In this document: positions 6,666 to 13,820 of the stretch, piece by piece
Position numbering within the stretch: position 1 is the first letter of the stretch
Layout of the letters: every line of letters starts with the position of its first letter
Source: a virus
Virus record (IMG/VR): IMGVR_UViG_3300017989_000484
Span: 1-21,737 of that record
Strand: one strand, 5' to 3'
DNA length: 21,737 bases
Notes under the pieces: model-generated
Seen by the model: only the letters and a program-made list of their open reading frames with translations
What the model was told of the DNA's origin: nothing
The model's database searches: none
Program-made: the position numbers and the translations under genes

Positions 6666-7439
6666 CTAGGTGATCTGTACGGCCGCGATCAGGCTCTCGT
6701 AGCCGACAACAACCGACCGCTCTGCAATCGCCGCGTACGTGTTCTCCTGCTCTGTCATGGTCGACCGGACCTGCACGGCGTCACGCCATCCGAACAGCGG
6801 AGACGTTGCGACAAGAACGTCGCCGAGAGTGTCGACGTAACCGCCGCCGAACACCCACCGATGCCCCAGCGTGGTCCGCATGGCACCGGACACGTTACGG
6901 ATCTGGTCCGGGTCGACGCTCGCCCAGGCTGCCGACGCGTGAATCACACCGACGGTGTTCGTTTTGGCGAGCTCGCCCTCGAGGTAGGCAACCGCAGTGG
7001 CGAGAGACGTACGTGCGACAGGGGCGGGTGCGTCAAGGATCAGCTGACCGCCGACAGCAGTCTCGACCGCTGTCTGTTCCTCCAGCCGAAGAATCTGCTG
7101 CACGCGCGCGTTGACCTCGGCTTGGCTCGCTGCTGTCAGATCACACTCGTCGTAGGCCCATACGGTGATCGGTGCGAACGGGTCGGGGTCCATGTCCGGA
7201 CGGACACCGGTCTTGAGGCTCTCGGAGCCGCTGTCGGGCACGGCGCACCATGGTTCGTCACCCCACACGCCGAACGCGTCGCTGCCGCCGTAGTTCCACG
7301 GACGAATCTTGACGCCGTCCGACAGGAACCGCGACGGGCCGCTGGCCTCGGTCCACAGGGTTGCGCTGTACAGGCCGGGAGCCGCCGGGCTGACCAGCGG
7401 AGGGTCGAAGATCAGTGCCTGAATCACTGGAGCCGTCAT
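6666..7439 (-). CDS. Probable second head protein
   Basis: A 257-residue protein with a strong AGGAG Shine-Dalgarno sequence 6 bases before ATG 7439, suggesting high output. It starts after the capsid gene and a large hairpin. The middle has a helical segment (NARVQQILRLEEQTAVETAV, residues 110-129), and the C-terminal half has GVIHASAAWASVD (164-176) followed by repeated beta strands (GHRWVFGGGYVDTLGDVLVA, 192-211). This layout recalls the C-terminal part of HK97-fold capsid proteins and a structural protein often placed after the capsid in actinophages. It may be a minor capsid, pentamer or other head protein. The assignment is tentative; no catalytic motif is seen. Confidence 0.5.
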   Translation of the reverse strand: MTAPVIQALIFDPPLVSPAAPGLYSATLWTEASGPSRFLSDGVKIRPWNYGGSDAFGVWGDEPWCAVPDSGSESLKTGVRPDMDPDPFAPITVWAYDECDLTAASQAEVNARVQQILRLEEQTAVETAVGGQLILDAPAPVARTSLATAVAYLEGELAKTNTVGVIHASAAWASVDPDQIRNVSGAMRTTLGHRWVFGGGYVDTLGDVLVATSPLFGWRDAVQVRSTMTEQENTYAAIAERSVVVGYESLIAAVQIT

Positions 7440-7461
7440 GGCTTACTCCTCATAGTGGTAC

Positions 7462-7508
7462 GGAGGCGGATGACGCGAGTTGTCGGGGTACTCACGTCAT
7501 CCGCCTCC
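7462..7508 (-). terminator. Large hairpin between capsid gene and the next head gene
   Basis: A perfect 14-base inverted repeat (7462-7475 and 7495-7508), extended inside by one mismatch and a further 4-base pairing (7477-7480 with 7490-7493), leaving a 9-base loop. It starts 22 bases after the capsid stop (7531) on the transcribed strand. No U-run follows, so it is either an intrinsic-type terminator of the GC-rich form, letting part of the transcripts through, or an RNA processing/stability element that keeps capsid mRNA abundant. Confidence 0.7.
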
Positions 7509-7530
7509 TATCCGATCAGCGTGGCTGCCT

Positions 7531-9210
7531 CTACACGCTCGGAGTATTGCACTCGACGGTCTGGCGCGCTCCGATAGCACCGGAGACACACAGCGGGATG
7601 GTCACCAGGATCGACTGGTTGCACCGCTTGCCGACGGCGTAGGCGTCCTCGGTGAAGAACCGCGTGTAGCGGTTCACCTGGAGCTGCTCCTTCGGGTACA
7701 TGACACCCAGCTCGATGACGTTGCTCATCGAGCGGAACCATGTCCCCGCCGGGTACAGCACCACGTCCACGGTGTCGGGCCAGAGCACCGTGTCGAGGTC
7801 ACCGGGCAGGTCGGTGTCCCGCGTCTGCCAGTCGCCGACGAACTGAAGGGCGATGTTCCGCGCCGACAGCCAGCTCGAGATCTGACCGTCGGAGACGGCC
7901 AGGACGTCGAGACCCTCGCGCAGCGCCAGGTCGGCGCGGAGCACCTCGTGGAACCAGCTCGGGGCGATGCCCTCGATGGTGGCGGTACGGGCCAGGCCCT
8001 TCTGGAGACGAAGGTTCGTTGCCATCAGAGCCAGGCTGTTCAGCACCGAAGCCGCCGAGCCGAGAACACTGGTCGGCGGAATCACCTTCGCTGCTCCCGA
8101 ACCGGCCACCACGTCAAGCACGGTGCGGCGGCTGACCGCCCGCAGATGCTCCTGAGCCAGCGAGCGCATGAACCACTCGATCAGCTCGGGCCAGCCCTGC
8201 GTCTGGAGGACTCCCGCCTCGACGCAGTACCCCATCGCGTTGAGGCGCAGCTCGACGAACTCGTCGGGGCACGGAATCTCCACGCAGGCCTTGAACGCTG
8301 TCGGCTCGCCGGTGCCGCTGTCCACTGCCTCGAGTTCGGGCTCGGTGAAGAAGAACTCGAAGGACTCGTAGATCGAGCTGAGATCCGGCTCGACCGGCCA
8401 GCGGATGCCGCCACGGTTAATCGTGATCTCCGGCAAGCTGACCAGGTCAGTCGCACTCGGCACGTCGCAGAAGTCGTACAGCTGCTCGGACGGAGCGCAC
8501 CAGCCACCGGCTGCGGTGAGGCTCCCACCGGGAAGCCGACGCTCGTCGGTGGCCTCGGTGATGGCCGCGACGAGAGCGTGGCTGTCCTCGACCAGCTTCA
8601 CGTCACGGTTGAGCCGTGCGAGAACCTGAGTCGCGAACGAGCCGCGCGCACCGGACGGACGACGCGCGCCGCGCGAACCGGGGCGAACGGAGTCCACCGC
8701 GAGGGCCAGCTCACGGAAGCCGACACGACCGCTGCGGTAACCCGGAGCGCCGGGCACCATCTCCCAGCCGGGACCGGTGGGGCCTTCGGGAGCGTCCACG
8801 GTGCCGACGTTGGCGAACGAAACGGGCGCGTTGCTGTTCGCAGCGACCGGCTCGGTCTCCTCGACGGTTTCGGCTTCAGCCTCGGCCTCGGTTTCCTCGA
8901 CCTCGGCTTCGACCTTCTCGGCCTCGGCTTCGGTCTCCTCGACCTTCTCGGCGGTGGCGGAGGCAGCGCGGTCAAGCAGCTCAGTCACGCTGCTGCGGTG
9001 CGCCTCCTCCTCGGCGGTGGCGGTGGCGAGAGCAGTGCTGAGCTTGTCGACGCTGTCGAGCAGAGAGCGGAGCGCCTCCACGTCGTCGCGTGACAGTTCC
9101 TCACCAGCTTCGTGGCGGGCCTGAATGACATTGATTGACCGCTGGGCCTGTGTCCGCAGCTCCTCGAGCTCCGAGACGGTGGCGGGCAGTTCCTCCGGCA
9201 GAGTGAACAC
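7531..9210 (-). CDS. Major capsid protein with fused scaffold-like N-terminus
   Basis: A 559-residue protein. The start is GTG at 9210, chosen because AAGGAG lies 7 bases upstream (9223-9218); the frame is open further upstream to 9462 but lacks such a site. Residues 1-80 are predicted helical and charged. Residues 82-121 are extremely rich in Glu/Ala/Val/Thr (KVEETEAEAEKVEAEVEETE). From about residue 135 on comes the HK97-fold capsid part: GWCAPSEQLYDF (236-247), PEITINRGGIRWPVE (260-274) and a C-terminal domain with Cys residues. The N-terminal region probably acts as the scaffold (delta domain) and is removed by the upstream-encoded protease. No separate scaffold gene is present. It is the most likely shell protein by context. 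Confidence 0.85.
   Translation of the reverse strand: MFTLPEELPATVSELEELRTQAQRSINVIQARHEAGEELSRDDVEALRSLLDSVDKLSTALATATAEEEAHRSSVTELLDRAASATAEKVEETEAEAEKVEAEVEETEAEAEAETVEETEPVAANSNAPVSFANVGTVDAPEGPTGPGWEMVPGAPGYRSGRVGFRELALAVDSVRPGSRGARRPSGARGSFATQVLARLNRDVKLVEDSHALVAAITEATDERRLPGGSLTAAGGWCAPSEQLYDFCDVPSATDLVSLPEITINRGGIRWPVEPDLSSIYESFEFFFTEPELEAVDSGTGEPTAFKACVEIPCPDEFVELRLNAMGYCVEAGVLQTQGWPELIEWFMRSLAQEHLRAVSRRTVLDVVAGSGAAKVIPPTSVLGSAASVLNSLALMATNLRLQKGLARTATIEGIAPSWFHEVLRADLALREGLDVLAVSDGQISSWLSARNIALQFVGDWQTRDTDLPGDLDTVLWPDTVDVVLYPAGTWFRSMSNVIELGVMYPKEQLQVNRYTRFFTEDAYAVGKRCNQSILVTIPLCVSGAIGARQTVECNTPSV
8848..8949 (-). repeat. Glu/Ala-rich low-complexity repeat within the capsid N-terminal region
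   Basis: The coding strand repeats short GAG-GCC/GTC-type units that encode alternating EETEAEAE and KVEAEV blocks. It is an internal degenerate tandem repeat covering residues 88-121 of the capsid fusion. It probably forms a long charged helix. Confidence 0.6.
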
Positions 9211-9217
9211 TCCCGAA

Positions 9218-9223
9218 CTCCTT
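9218..9223 (-). promoter_or_regulatory. Strong ribosome binding site deciding the capsid start
   Basis: AAGGAG on the minus strand, 7 bases before GTG 9210. It stands out against the weak or coupled starts nearby and fits the high output needed for a capsid protein. It decides the start among several in-frame candidates. Confidence 0.8.
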
Positions 9224-9287
9224 CTTGTACGACGGTAACCACTTGGTTGGATCGTCTCCCTGGCCCGCAGCCAACAGAAAACTCTCT

Positions 9288-9989
9288 CTACGGCAAGACC
9301 ATAACTGTGTCCGGTGCAGAGGTGTCGGGATCCCGGCGTTTCACCATGAAAGCGACACGGTTGTCGGTAGGCCGACGAGAGCCCTCGGCTTCGATCCGCT
9401 CGTAGCGACTGTGCCGGTGGAGATACCCGTGGACAGCGAGAGCGCACCCGTCCCAGTACCAATAGTCGTCGATGATGATGAGCCCGCCGGGATTGACGTA
9501 CGGAAACAGTGACTCGAGCACCTCGGTGGTGGACGAGTACCAGTCACCGTCGAGGCGCAGCAGTGCGATGCCGTCCGGATACCCCTCGTCGCCGGGCAGC
9601 GTCTGGGAGAACCACCCGACGTGTGTGCGGTAGTTGTCGACACCGGCGAGCGCCATGGCTTCGATCGCCTTGTCCTCGGAGGCGGCGCAGTTGTGTCCCG
9701 TCACCGCTTGCCACTCCACCGCCGATTGACCGGACGGTGTGCCACCGTCGATGTCCTCAGCGGGCGGGAGTCCACGGAAACTGTCGAACAGGTGGTATCG
9801 GCGCTCGTTGCCGAGCAGGCTGGCGATACCGGCGATCATGCCGCCGCGCCAGACACCGCACTCAACGACGGCTCCTGGCACGTTGCGGGTCTCGAGTGCG
9901 AGCTCAAGGTTCGTCACGTACCGGCGCTCCTTCACCATGGAGTGCCGACGGAATCGCCGCCATACGTCATGCAGTGAGCTGTTCTTCAT
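9288..9989 (-). CDS. TylF/MycF-type sugar O-methyltransferase
   Basis: A 233-residue SAM-dependent methyltransferase. ATG at 9989 overlaps the stop of the previous methyltransferase by 4 bases. Motifs in order: VVECGVWRGGM (41-51, SAM-binding motif I), HLFDSFRGLP (66-75, with the acidic residue after strand 2), LLRLDGDWYSST (143-154) and LIIIDDYWYWDGC (170-182), whose paired Asp residues fit the metal-binding site of the TylF/MycF family. These enzymes methylate hydroxyls of deoxysugars in macrolides and similar glycans; phage copies are thought to act on glycans. Length is close to the family norm. It lies inside the head gene cluster, 77 bases before the capsid start. The family is confident, the phage substrate unknown. 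Confidence 0.85.
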   Translation of the reverse strand: MKNSSLHDVWRRFRRHSMVKERRYVTNLELALETRNVPGAVVECGVWRGGMIAGIASLLGNERRYHLFDSFRGLPPAEDIDGGTPSGQSAVEWQAVTGHNCAASEDKAIEAMALAGVDNYRTHVGWFSQTLPGDEGYPDGIALLRLDGDWYSSTTEVLESLFPYVNPGGLIIIDDYWYWDGCALAVHGYLHRHSRYERIEAEGSRRPTDNRVAFMVKRRDPDTSAPDTVMVLP

Positions 9990-10543
9990 TTGTCGGCCCG
10001 TCGCGTGACGGCCATTCGCCTACCGACCAGTTCCAGCCACGAGAGGCTGCCGTTCAGAACGAGACTGTCAACGGCAGACACAACGCCGGGGAATCGGTCG
10101 TAGTAGTCGTCGAACACCACGGTGGCGTTGTCGGCCAGATGAACGTCCCAGGCCGTGAAGTCCCGCAGCACGGAGTCGTGCGTGTGTTCTCCGTCGATGT
10201 AGAGCAGGCCCACTTTCAGCCCGACCGTCCAGGTCGCTGCCGCGTCGGTGGACAGCGCCCGCTGAAACGTCGCACCTCGGGCGGTCTCCATCGCGATCTC
10301 CATGTCGCGGTGCCGGTAGCGGCGATGCATGTGCGGTCGCCCCTCATAAGCCCCCTCGAGCCCCCAGGAGTCGATGCCGAACACCGGAGCGCCCAGACCC
10401 GCCGCTGCGCCCTCGACGATGACACGCAGCGACCCGCCCTGATAAACACCGATCTCCACGCAGGCCGTGTCGGAGGGCGTCTGAGCCGCGAGTTCTCTCA
10501 GACGTTCGAGCGCGACGATCTCGGTCAGCGTCTCGGTGTTCAT
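9986..10543 (-). CDS. Second SAM-dependent methyltransferase (Methyltransf_24-like)
   Basis: A 185-residue class I methyltransferase. ATG at 10543 overlaps the stop of the small Cys-rich gene by 4 bases, and its own stop overlaps the next methyltransferase. Motifs: ACVEIGVYQGGSL (27-39, SAM-binding), VFGIDSWG (54-61), LLYIDGEHTHDSVLRDFTAW (113-132) and TVVFDDYYDRFPGV (141-154). The 'IDG.H....V..D' stretch and following 'DDY' are typical of the CmcI/TylF-related or Methyltransf_24 group. That group methylates small molecules and sugars rather than DNA. Being coupled to the TylF-like gene suggests a two-step modification of the same target. It could also form a heteromer with it. Confidence 0.8.
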   Translation of the reverse strand: MNTETLTEIVALERLRELAAQTPSDTACVEIGVYQGGSLRVIVEGAAAGLGAPVFGIDSWGLEGAYEGRPHMHRRYRHRDMEIAMETARGATFQRALSTDAAATWTVGLKVGLLYIDGEHTHDSVLRDFTAWDVHLADNATVVFDDYYDRFPGVVSAVDSLVLNGSLSWLELVGRRMAVTRRADK

Positions 10544-10719
10544 CGCGGTCGAACAACCTTCCGTATCGTCCCGCCGCCTGCCTGACGAACCTCGACCTTG
10601 GCCTCGATCAGTGACAGAAACTCGGATGAGCTGGTGCCGTCTGGATAGGTGACGACGTAGCCGACCACTGTCACGCCGCTGGCGGCAGCACGACGACGGG
10701 CACCGCAACCGCAACCCAT
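10540..10719 (-). CDS. Tiny Cys/Gly-rich protein between protease and methyltransferases
   Basis: A 59-residue protein whose ATG at 10719 shares one base with the protease stop (TGATG), and whose stop overlaps the next start by 4 bases. It begins MGCGCGARRR, then has a small beta-alpha-beta-like part (VVGYVVTYPDGTSSSEFLSL, EAKVEVRQAGGGTIRKVV). Similar small proteins with an N-terminal Cys pair and a 'TYPDG' strand occur after the capsid protease in actinophages. Function unknown. The tight overlaps support a real gene. Confidence 0.75.
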   Translation of the reverse strand: MGCGCGARRRAAASGVTVVGYVVTYPDGTSSSEFLSLIEAKVEVRQAGGGTIRKVVRPR

Positions 10720-13700
10720 CAGCGACGCGCCAACAGGTCGGCGATCTCCTCCGCCGGTGTCGGAGGACGAGTGATGCGCGAGGCCCGCTCGAGCAGCTCG
10801 GACTTCTCGGCTGCACGCTTCGCCTCGAGATCCGCGACGCGCGCTTCGCCGATCGCCTCCTTGACCGCTGCCTTGATCTCGTCGGCGGTAATGACCGGGG
10901 AGACGTCCTCGGCAACGTCCTCGTCGGTGGGGCCGAGTGACGCGACCAGGGCGATCGGACGCCCCTGCTCGTCGGAGCGGCCACGGGCCGAGAACCCTGG
11001 CGTGTTCACGGCCAGCGCGGCAACCAGCTCGAGCCCCTGACCGAAGTCCCGCCAGTCGCCGGACAGTGGCGACGAGAGACCCTGCTCGATCTGGTCGGCG
11101 GTCGCCCACGGAGCCGCGACGCCGGAGAACCAGATGCCGTGATCGTCCTCGCCCACTCTGACCAGCGCGAAGCAGGTTCCCGTGTTGTCGTAGTGTGCCG
11201 CTGCCGCTCGGCCGCTCGCGCCGGGGCTGGCGTGACCGGTGCCGACGGTGAGACGTCCCACCGGAAGCCGCTCGCCGTTGTCGAGACGTACAGCCGGGCT
11301 GGTGTGGAAGTGCGCGTAGTTCGCCCGGCTGCGGGGAGCAATGACGCACTCGGTCTGAATCGACCGATGGCACTCACCGAAGCAGGCGAGGTGGCCGTAG
11401 ATCCGGCCGTCGTCGCCCATCGTCGGAAGCGTCGGCCCCTCGAGCTGGGGATTCTGAAACAGCCGGTGGTCGTAGACGCGCGGGCGGAACTCCTCCGCTG
11501 CCGCCGCGACCAGTGCCACGTCGCGGGACTCGCGCTCCAGGTTCAGCGGCAGCGTGGTGTCGCCGAACGCCGGAGTCGCCACCAGCGTGGTGCCGATCAG
11601 CTCGGCCTCGGTGATCGTCATGAACACCTCACCGTCACTGTCCTCACTGATCTCGTTACCGTCGCGGTCGGTGACCACCCAGCTGGCCGCAGCGAGGTCG
11701 ACACTGGGACGGGTCACGCCGTGCGCGAGCTGGTCCGCCGCCTCGTCGGCCTCGGCCGTGTTCAGCAGGTACCCCGACGCGACGATCGTGTTGTCACGCT
11801 GCTCGGCGGACTCGATGACGCCGACGGTGTAGGCGCTGGTGTGCCCCTCAGCGCCCTGCTTCATCCACATGAGCGGAAGTGGAAACGCACGGAAGGTCAG
11901 AGTGATGTCCGACCGCAGCATTCGTCCGTCACTGGTCGGCGTGCCGATGAACGCCACGACGGCGTCGGTGAACGTGCGGAACTCTCCGTCGCTCATGATG
12001 TTCTCCTGTTCGGTCGGCGAGCTTGCTGTCATACTCTCAGCCAGCAGGGCAGGCGGCACGAAGCCGAGACCGGCCGGGTCCTCACGAGCACGGATAATCC
12101 CCTGCCGCTGACGGTGAATGATCTCGTTCCGTTGAGCGGAGTTACGTCGCTGCTCGCGCGGAAGCGGCGCGTCGGGCGGGGCCATGCCGACACGGCAGCG
12201 GCAGTTGCGGACCTCCTGAGACGGCCCACTCGGATCGCCGGGATACTCGAGCTCAGCACCGCCGACGAAGAACGGGTCCTCGACTCTGGCCTTCTGACCG
12301 TCGGCCGCGAAGTGCGTGTGCCGAGTGCGGCGGTCCATGTGCGCGCACCAGACCTTGTCGAACTCGACGCCCGATGTTGACGCGGCGTTGAGCATCGCCT
12401 GGTTAATGATCCCTGCCGCTTGCAGACCGCTCTCACGAGCGACGTCACGGAACCGTTGGAAAAAGTCGGCAGCCGGGCGGGTCGGTCCCGGTTCGTAGAT
12501 GTTCTCGTACGCCCGCTCCATCTGAGTGCCTTCGGACCAGTCTCCGCGTGATCGCGCCTTGGCGAGCTTGGCGGCGATCTCACGAAGCCCCTCGGGGCCT
12601 CTGGGCATCAGCTCGTTGGTCCGAACGCTGCTGAAGGCGTCCACACCGGTACCGAGCCAGGCTCCGAGCTCGGCTCTAAGCTCCGAGATAGGTATGGCGC
12701 GGCGGCTGTTCTTGTTCGTGGTACCCACAAGCAGATCTCGTAGGCGGCTCGGTATGGACTTGCCTGCTGGAGGGTCGTAGGAGCCGAGGAACATCTCGAG
12801 TCGGCGACGGCTGCCGACCTGATCCCAGAGCAGGAGAGCCGCCATCTTGACCTGGTCGGGATCGGTGTCCCAGGCCAGTGCCGTCATGCGGGCAACAAGA
12901 TCAAGACCGAGCCGCTGCTGCCCGGATCGGGGCGCTGTCGGTGCGGGCCAGTTGGCCTCAACCCACTTGGGCGAAGTGCGATCTTCGGTGTACGTGTTCG
13001 CGGCCGTCTGCTCGGGAAGGGCGTTACGGATCATCATGGTGCGGGGGAATAGGCGCTCGGGCTCGGGAGGTAGCTCACCGAACGTCGGTCCTCCGAACTT
13101 CTCTGCCAGCGCACGGAAGGTCGCTTGCTTCTCGTGCATGTGCTCAAGCCATGTCGGGAAGTCCGATGACCAGTTGGCAGATGCGCCTGATGGCGAGATC
13201 CCCTTCGTGGTCGGCGGGGGATTCATGATCTGGTCGCGGATTCGAGCGGATCGCCGCTCATACTCCTCTGGGGAATACGGGCTGTGCACCCACCACTCGG
13301 CTAGTCCGTACGGGTTGTCAGGAGTACCGATCGGGATAGGCGCGCCGGTGCGAGGGTCCGTTGTCCACTTGATCTTCGCGGCATCCTTGCGGCGCAGCTC
13401 TGCAAGCTGCTTCAGAGCCTCCTCGCGTTCCTCGGGTGTCGAGGGCGGGAGGTAGCCGGGATTACCCGGTATCTCCCACGGGGGACGATCGTCGTCAGGC
13501 TCGCCGTCAGCTGTCAGAGCTGGAACGGGACGAGTGTCCGACGCCAGATCCATGCACAGCACGTACGCGGTCTGAACGTAGGCGAAGCACCACATCATCG
13601 CCATCACGGGAATGACGCTCAGCTCGACGAGCTCGTCCCACAGGGCCTGCGCGTCCTCGGACACCAGAACATCGAGGTCGGGAGGCGTGGAGTCGTCACC

Positions 13701-13820
13701 TGCGAGAACCTTCGGGATCATCTCCGACAGCCAAAGTGCGAGCGGGGCGTGATAGGCCCGCTCGAGCGCCCACTCAGCGGCCTCGGTGGTGACGGTCTGC
13801 TCGTCGTAGTCAGGCCACAT
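10719..13820 (-). CDS. MuF-like head protein fused to capsid maturation protease
   Basis: A 1033-residue fusion. ATG at 13820 shares one base with the portal stop. The N-terminal 480 residues are mostly helical with no clear enzyme motif. A MuF-type domain spans about 485-546 (EFDKVWCAHMDRRTRHTHFA, GQKARV, VRNCRCRVGM), a minor head protein that contacts the portal. The second part, from M609, is a capsid maturation protease (about 610-765, with LIGTTLVATPAFGD). A further domain follows (about 805-925: YGHLACFGECHRSI, FHTSPAVRL, GTGHASPG, HYDNTGT, SGDWRDFG), seen behind many actinophage proteases. The tail (residues 968-1033) is helical. Protease and MuF being one frame is known in these phages. 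An internal AGGAG/ATG at 11996 may give the protease alone. Confidence 0.85.
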   Translation of the reverse strand: MWPDYDEQTVTTEAAEWALERAYHAPLALWLSEMIPKVLAGDDSTPPDLDVLVSEDAQALWDELVELSVIPVMAMMWCFAYVQTAYVLCMDLASDTRPVPALTADGEPDDDRPPWEIPGNPGYLPPSTPEEREEALKQLAELRRKDAAKIKWTTDPRTGAPIPIGTPDNPYGLAEWWVHSPYSPEEYERRSARIRDQIMNPPPTTKGISPSGASANWSSDFPTWLEHMHEKQATFRALAEKFGGPTFGELPPEPERLFPRTMMIRNALPEQTAANTYTEDRTSPKWVEANWPAPTAPRSGQQRLGLDLVARMTALAWDTDPDQVKMAALLLWDQVGSRRRLEMFLGSYDPPAGKSIPSRLRDLLVGTTNKNSRRAIPISELRAELGAWLGTGVDAFSSVRTNELMPRGPEGLREIAAKLAKARSRGDWSEGTQMERAYENIYEPGPTRPAADFFQRFRDVARESGLQAAGIINQAMLNAASTSGVEFDKVWCAHMDRRTRHTHFAADGQKARVEDPFFVGGAELEYPGDPSGPSQEVRNCRCRVGMAPPDAPLPREQRRNSAQRNEIIHRQRQGIIRAREDPAGLGFVPPALLAESMTASSPTEQENIMSDGEFRTFTDAVVAFIGTPTSDGRMLRSDITLTFRAFPLPLMWMKQGAEGHTSAYTVGVIESAEQRDNTIVASGYLLNTAEADEAADQLAHGVTRPSVDLAAASWVVTDRDGNEISEDSDGEVFMTITEAELIGTTLVATPAFGDTTLPLNLERESRDVALVAAAAEEFRPRVYDHRLFQNPQLEGPTLPTMGDDGRIYGHLACFGECHRSIQTECVIAPRSRANYAHFHTSPAVRLDNGERLPVGRLTVGTGHASPGASGRAAAAHYDNTGTCFALVRVGEDDHGIWFSGVAAPWATADQIEQGLSSPLSGDWRDFGQGLELVAALAVNTPGFSARGRSDEQGRPIALVASLGPTDEDVAEDVSPVITADEIKAAVKEAIGEARVADLEAKRAAEKSELLERASRITRPPTPAEEIADLLARR
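11996..12007 (-). promoter_or_regulatory. Internal ribosome binding site and start in the MuF-protease gene
   Basis: Inside the fusion frame, AGGAG (12007-12003 on the minus strand) stands exactly 6 bases before ATG 11996 (residue 609). This is better than the site of the full ORF, whose start overlaps the portal stop. It lies at the boundary between the MuF part and the protease part, so it could start a free protease of 425 residues in the same frame. Confidence 0.6.

Noticed and set aside
7480-9093. Long plus-strand frame of 537 codons opposite the capsid gene
   Set aside because: It is a GC-rich mirror frame of the capsid gene, full of Arg, His and Gly, with no RBS and no recognisable domain.
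9211-9287. Promoter for the capsid gene in the gap behind the TylF-like gene
   Set aside because: No hexamer pair with reasonable spacing and sequence could be found, only the RBS.
9211-9462. Longer N-terminus of the capsid fusion (start at 9462)
   Set aside because: The added residues are Arg/Ser/Cys-rich, overlap the TylF-like gene and lack an RBS, while GTG 9210 has AAGGAG at ideal spacing.
11139-12380. Plus-strand frame of 413 codons opposite the MuF-protease gene
   Set aside because: It mirrors a clearly functional gene, has low-information Arg/Val/Gly composition and no domain.
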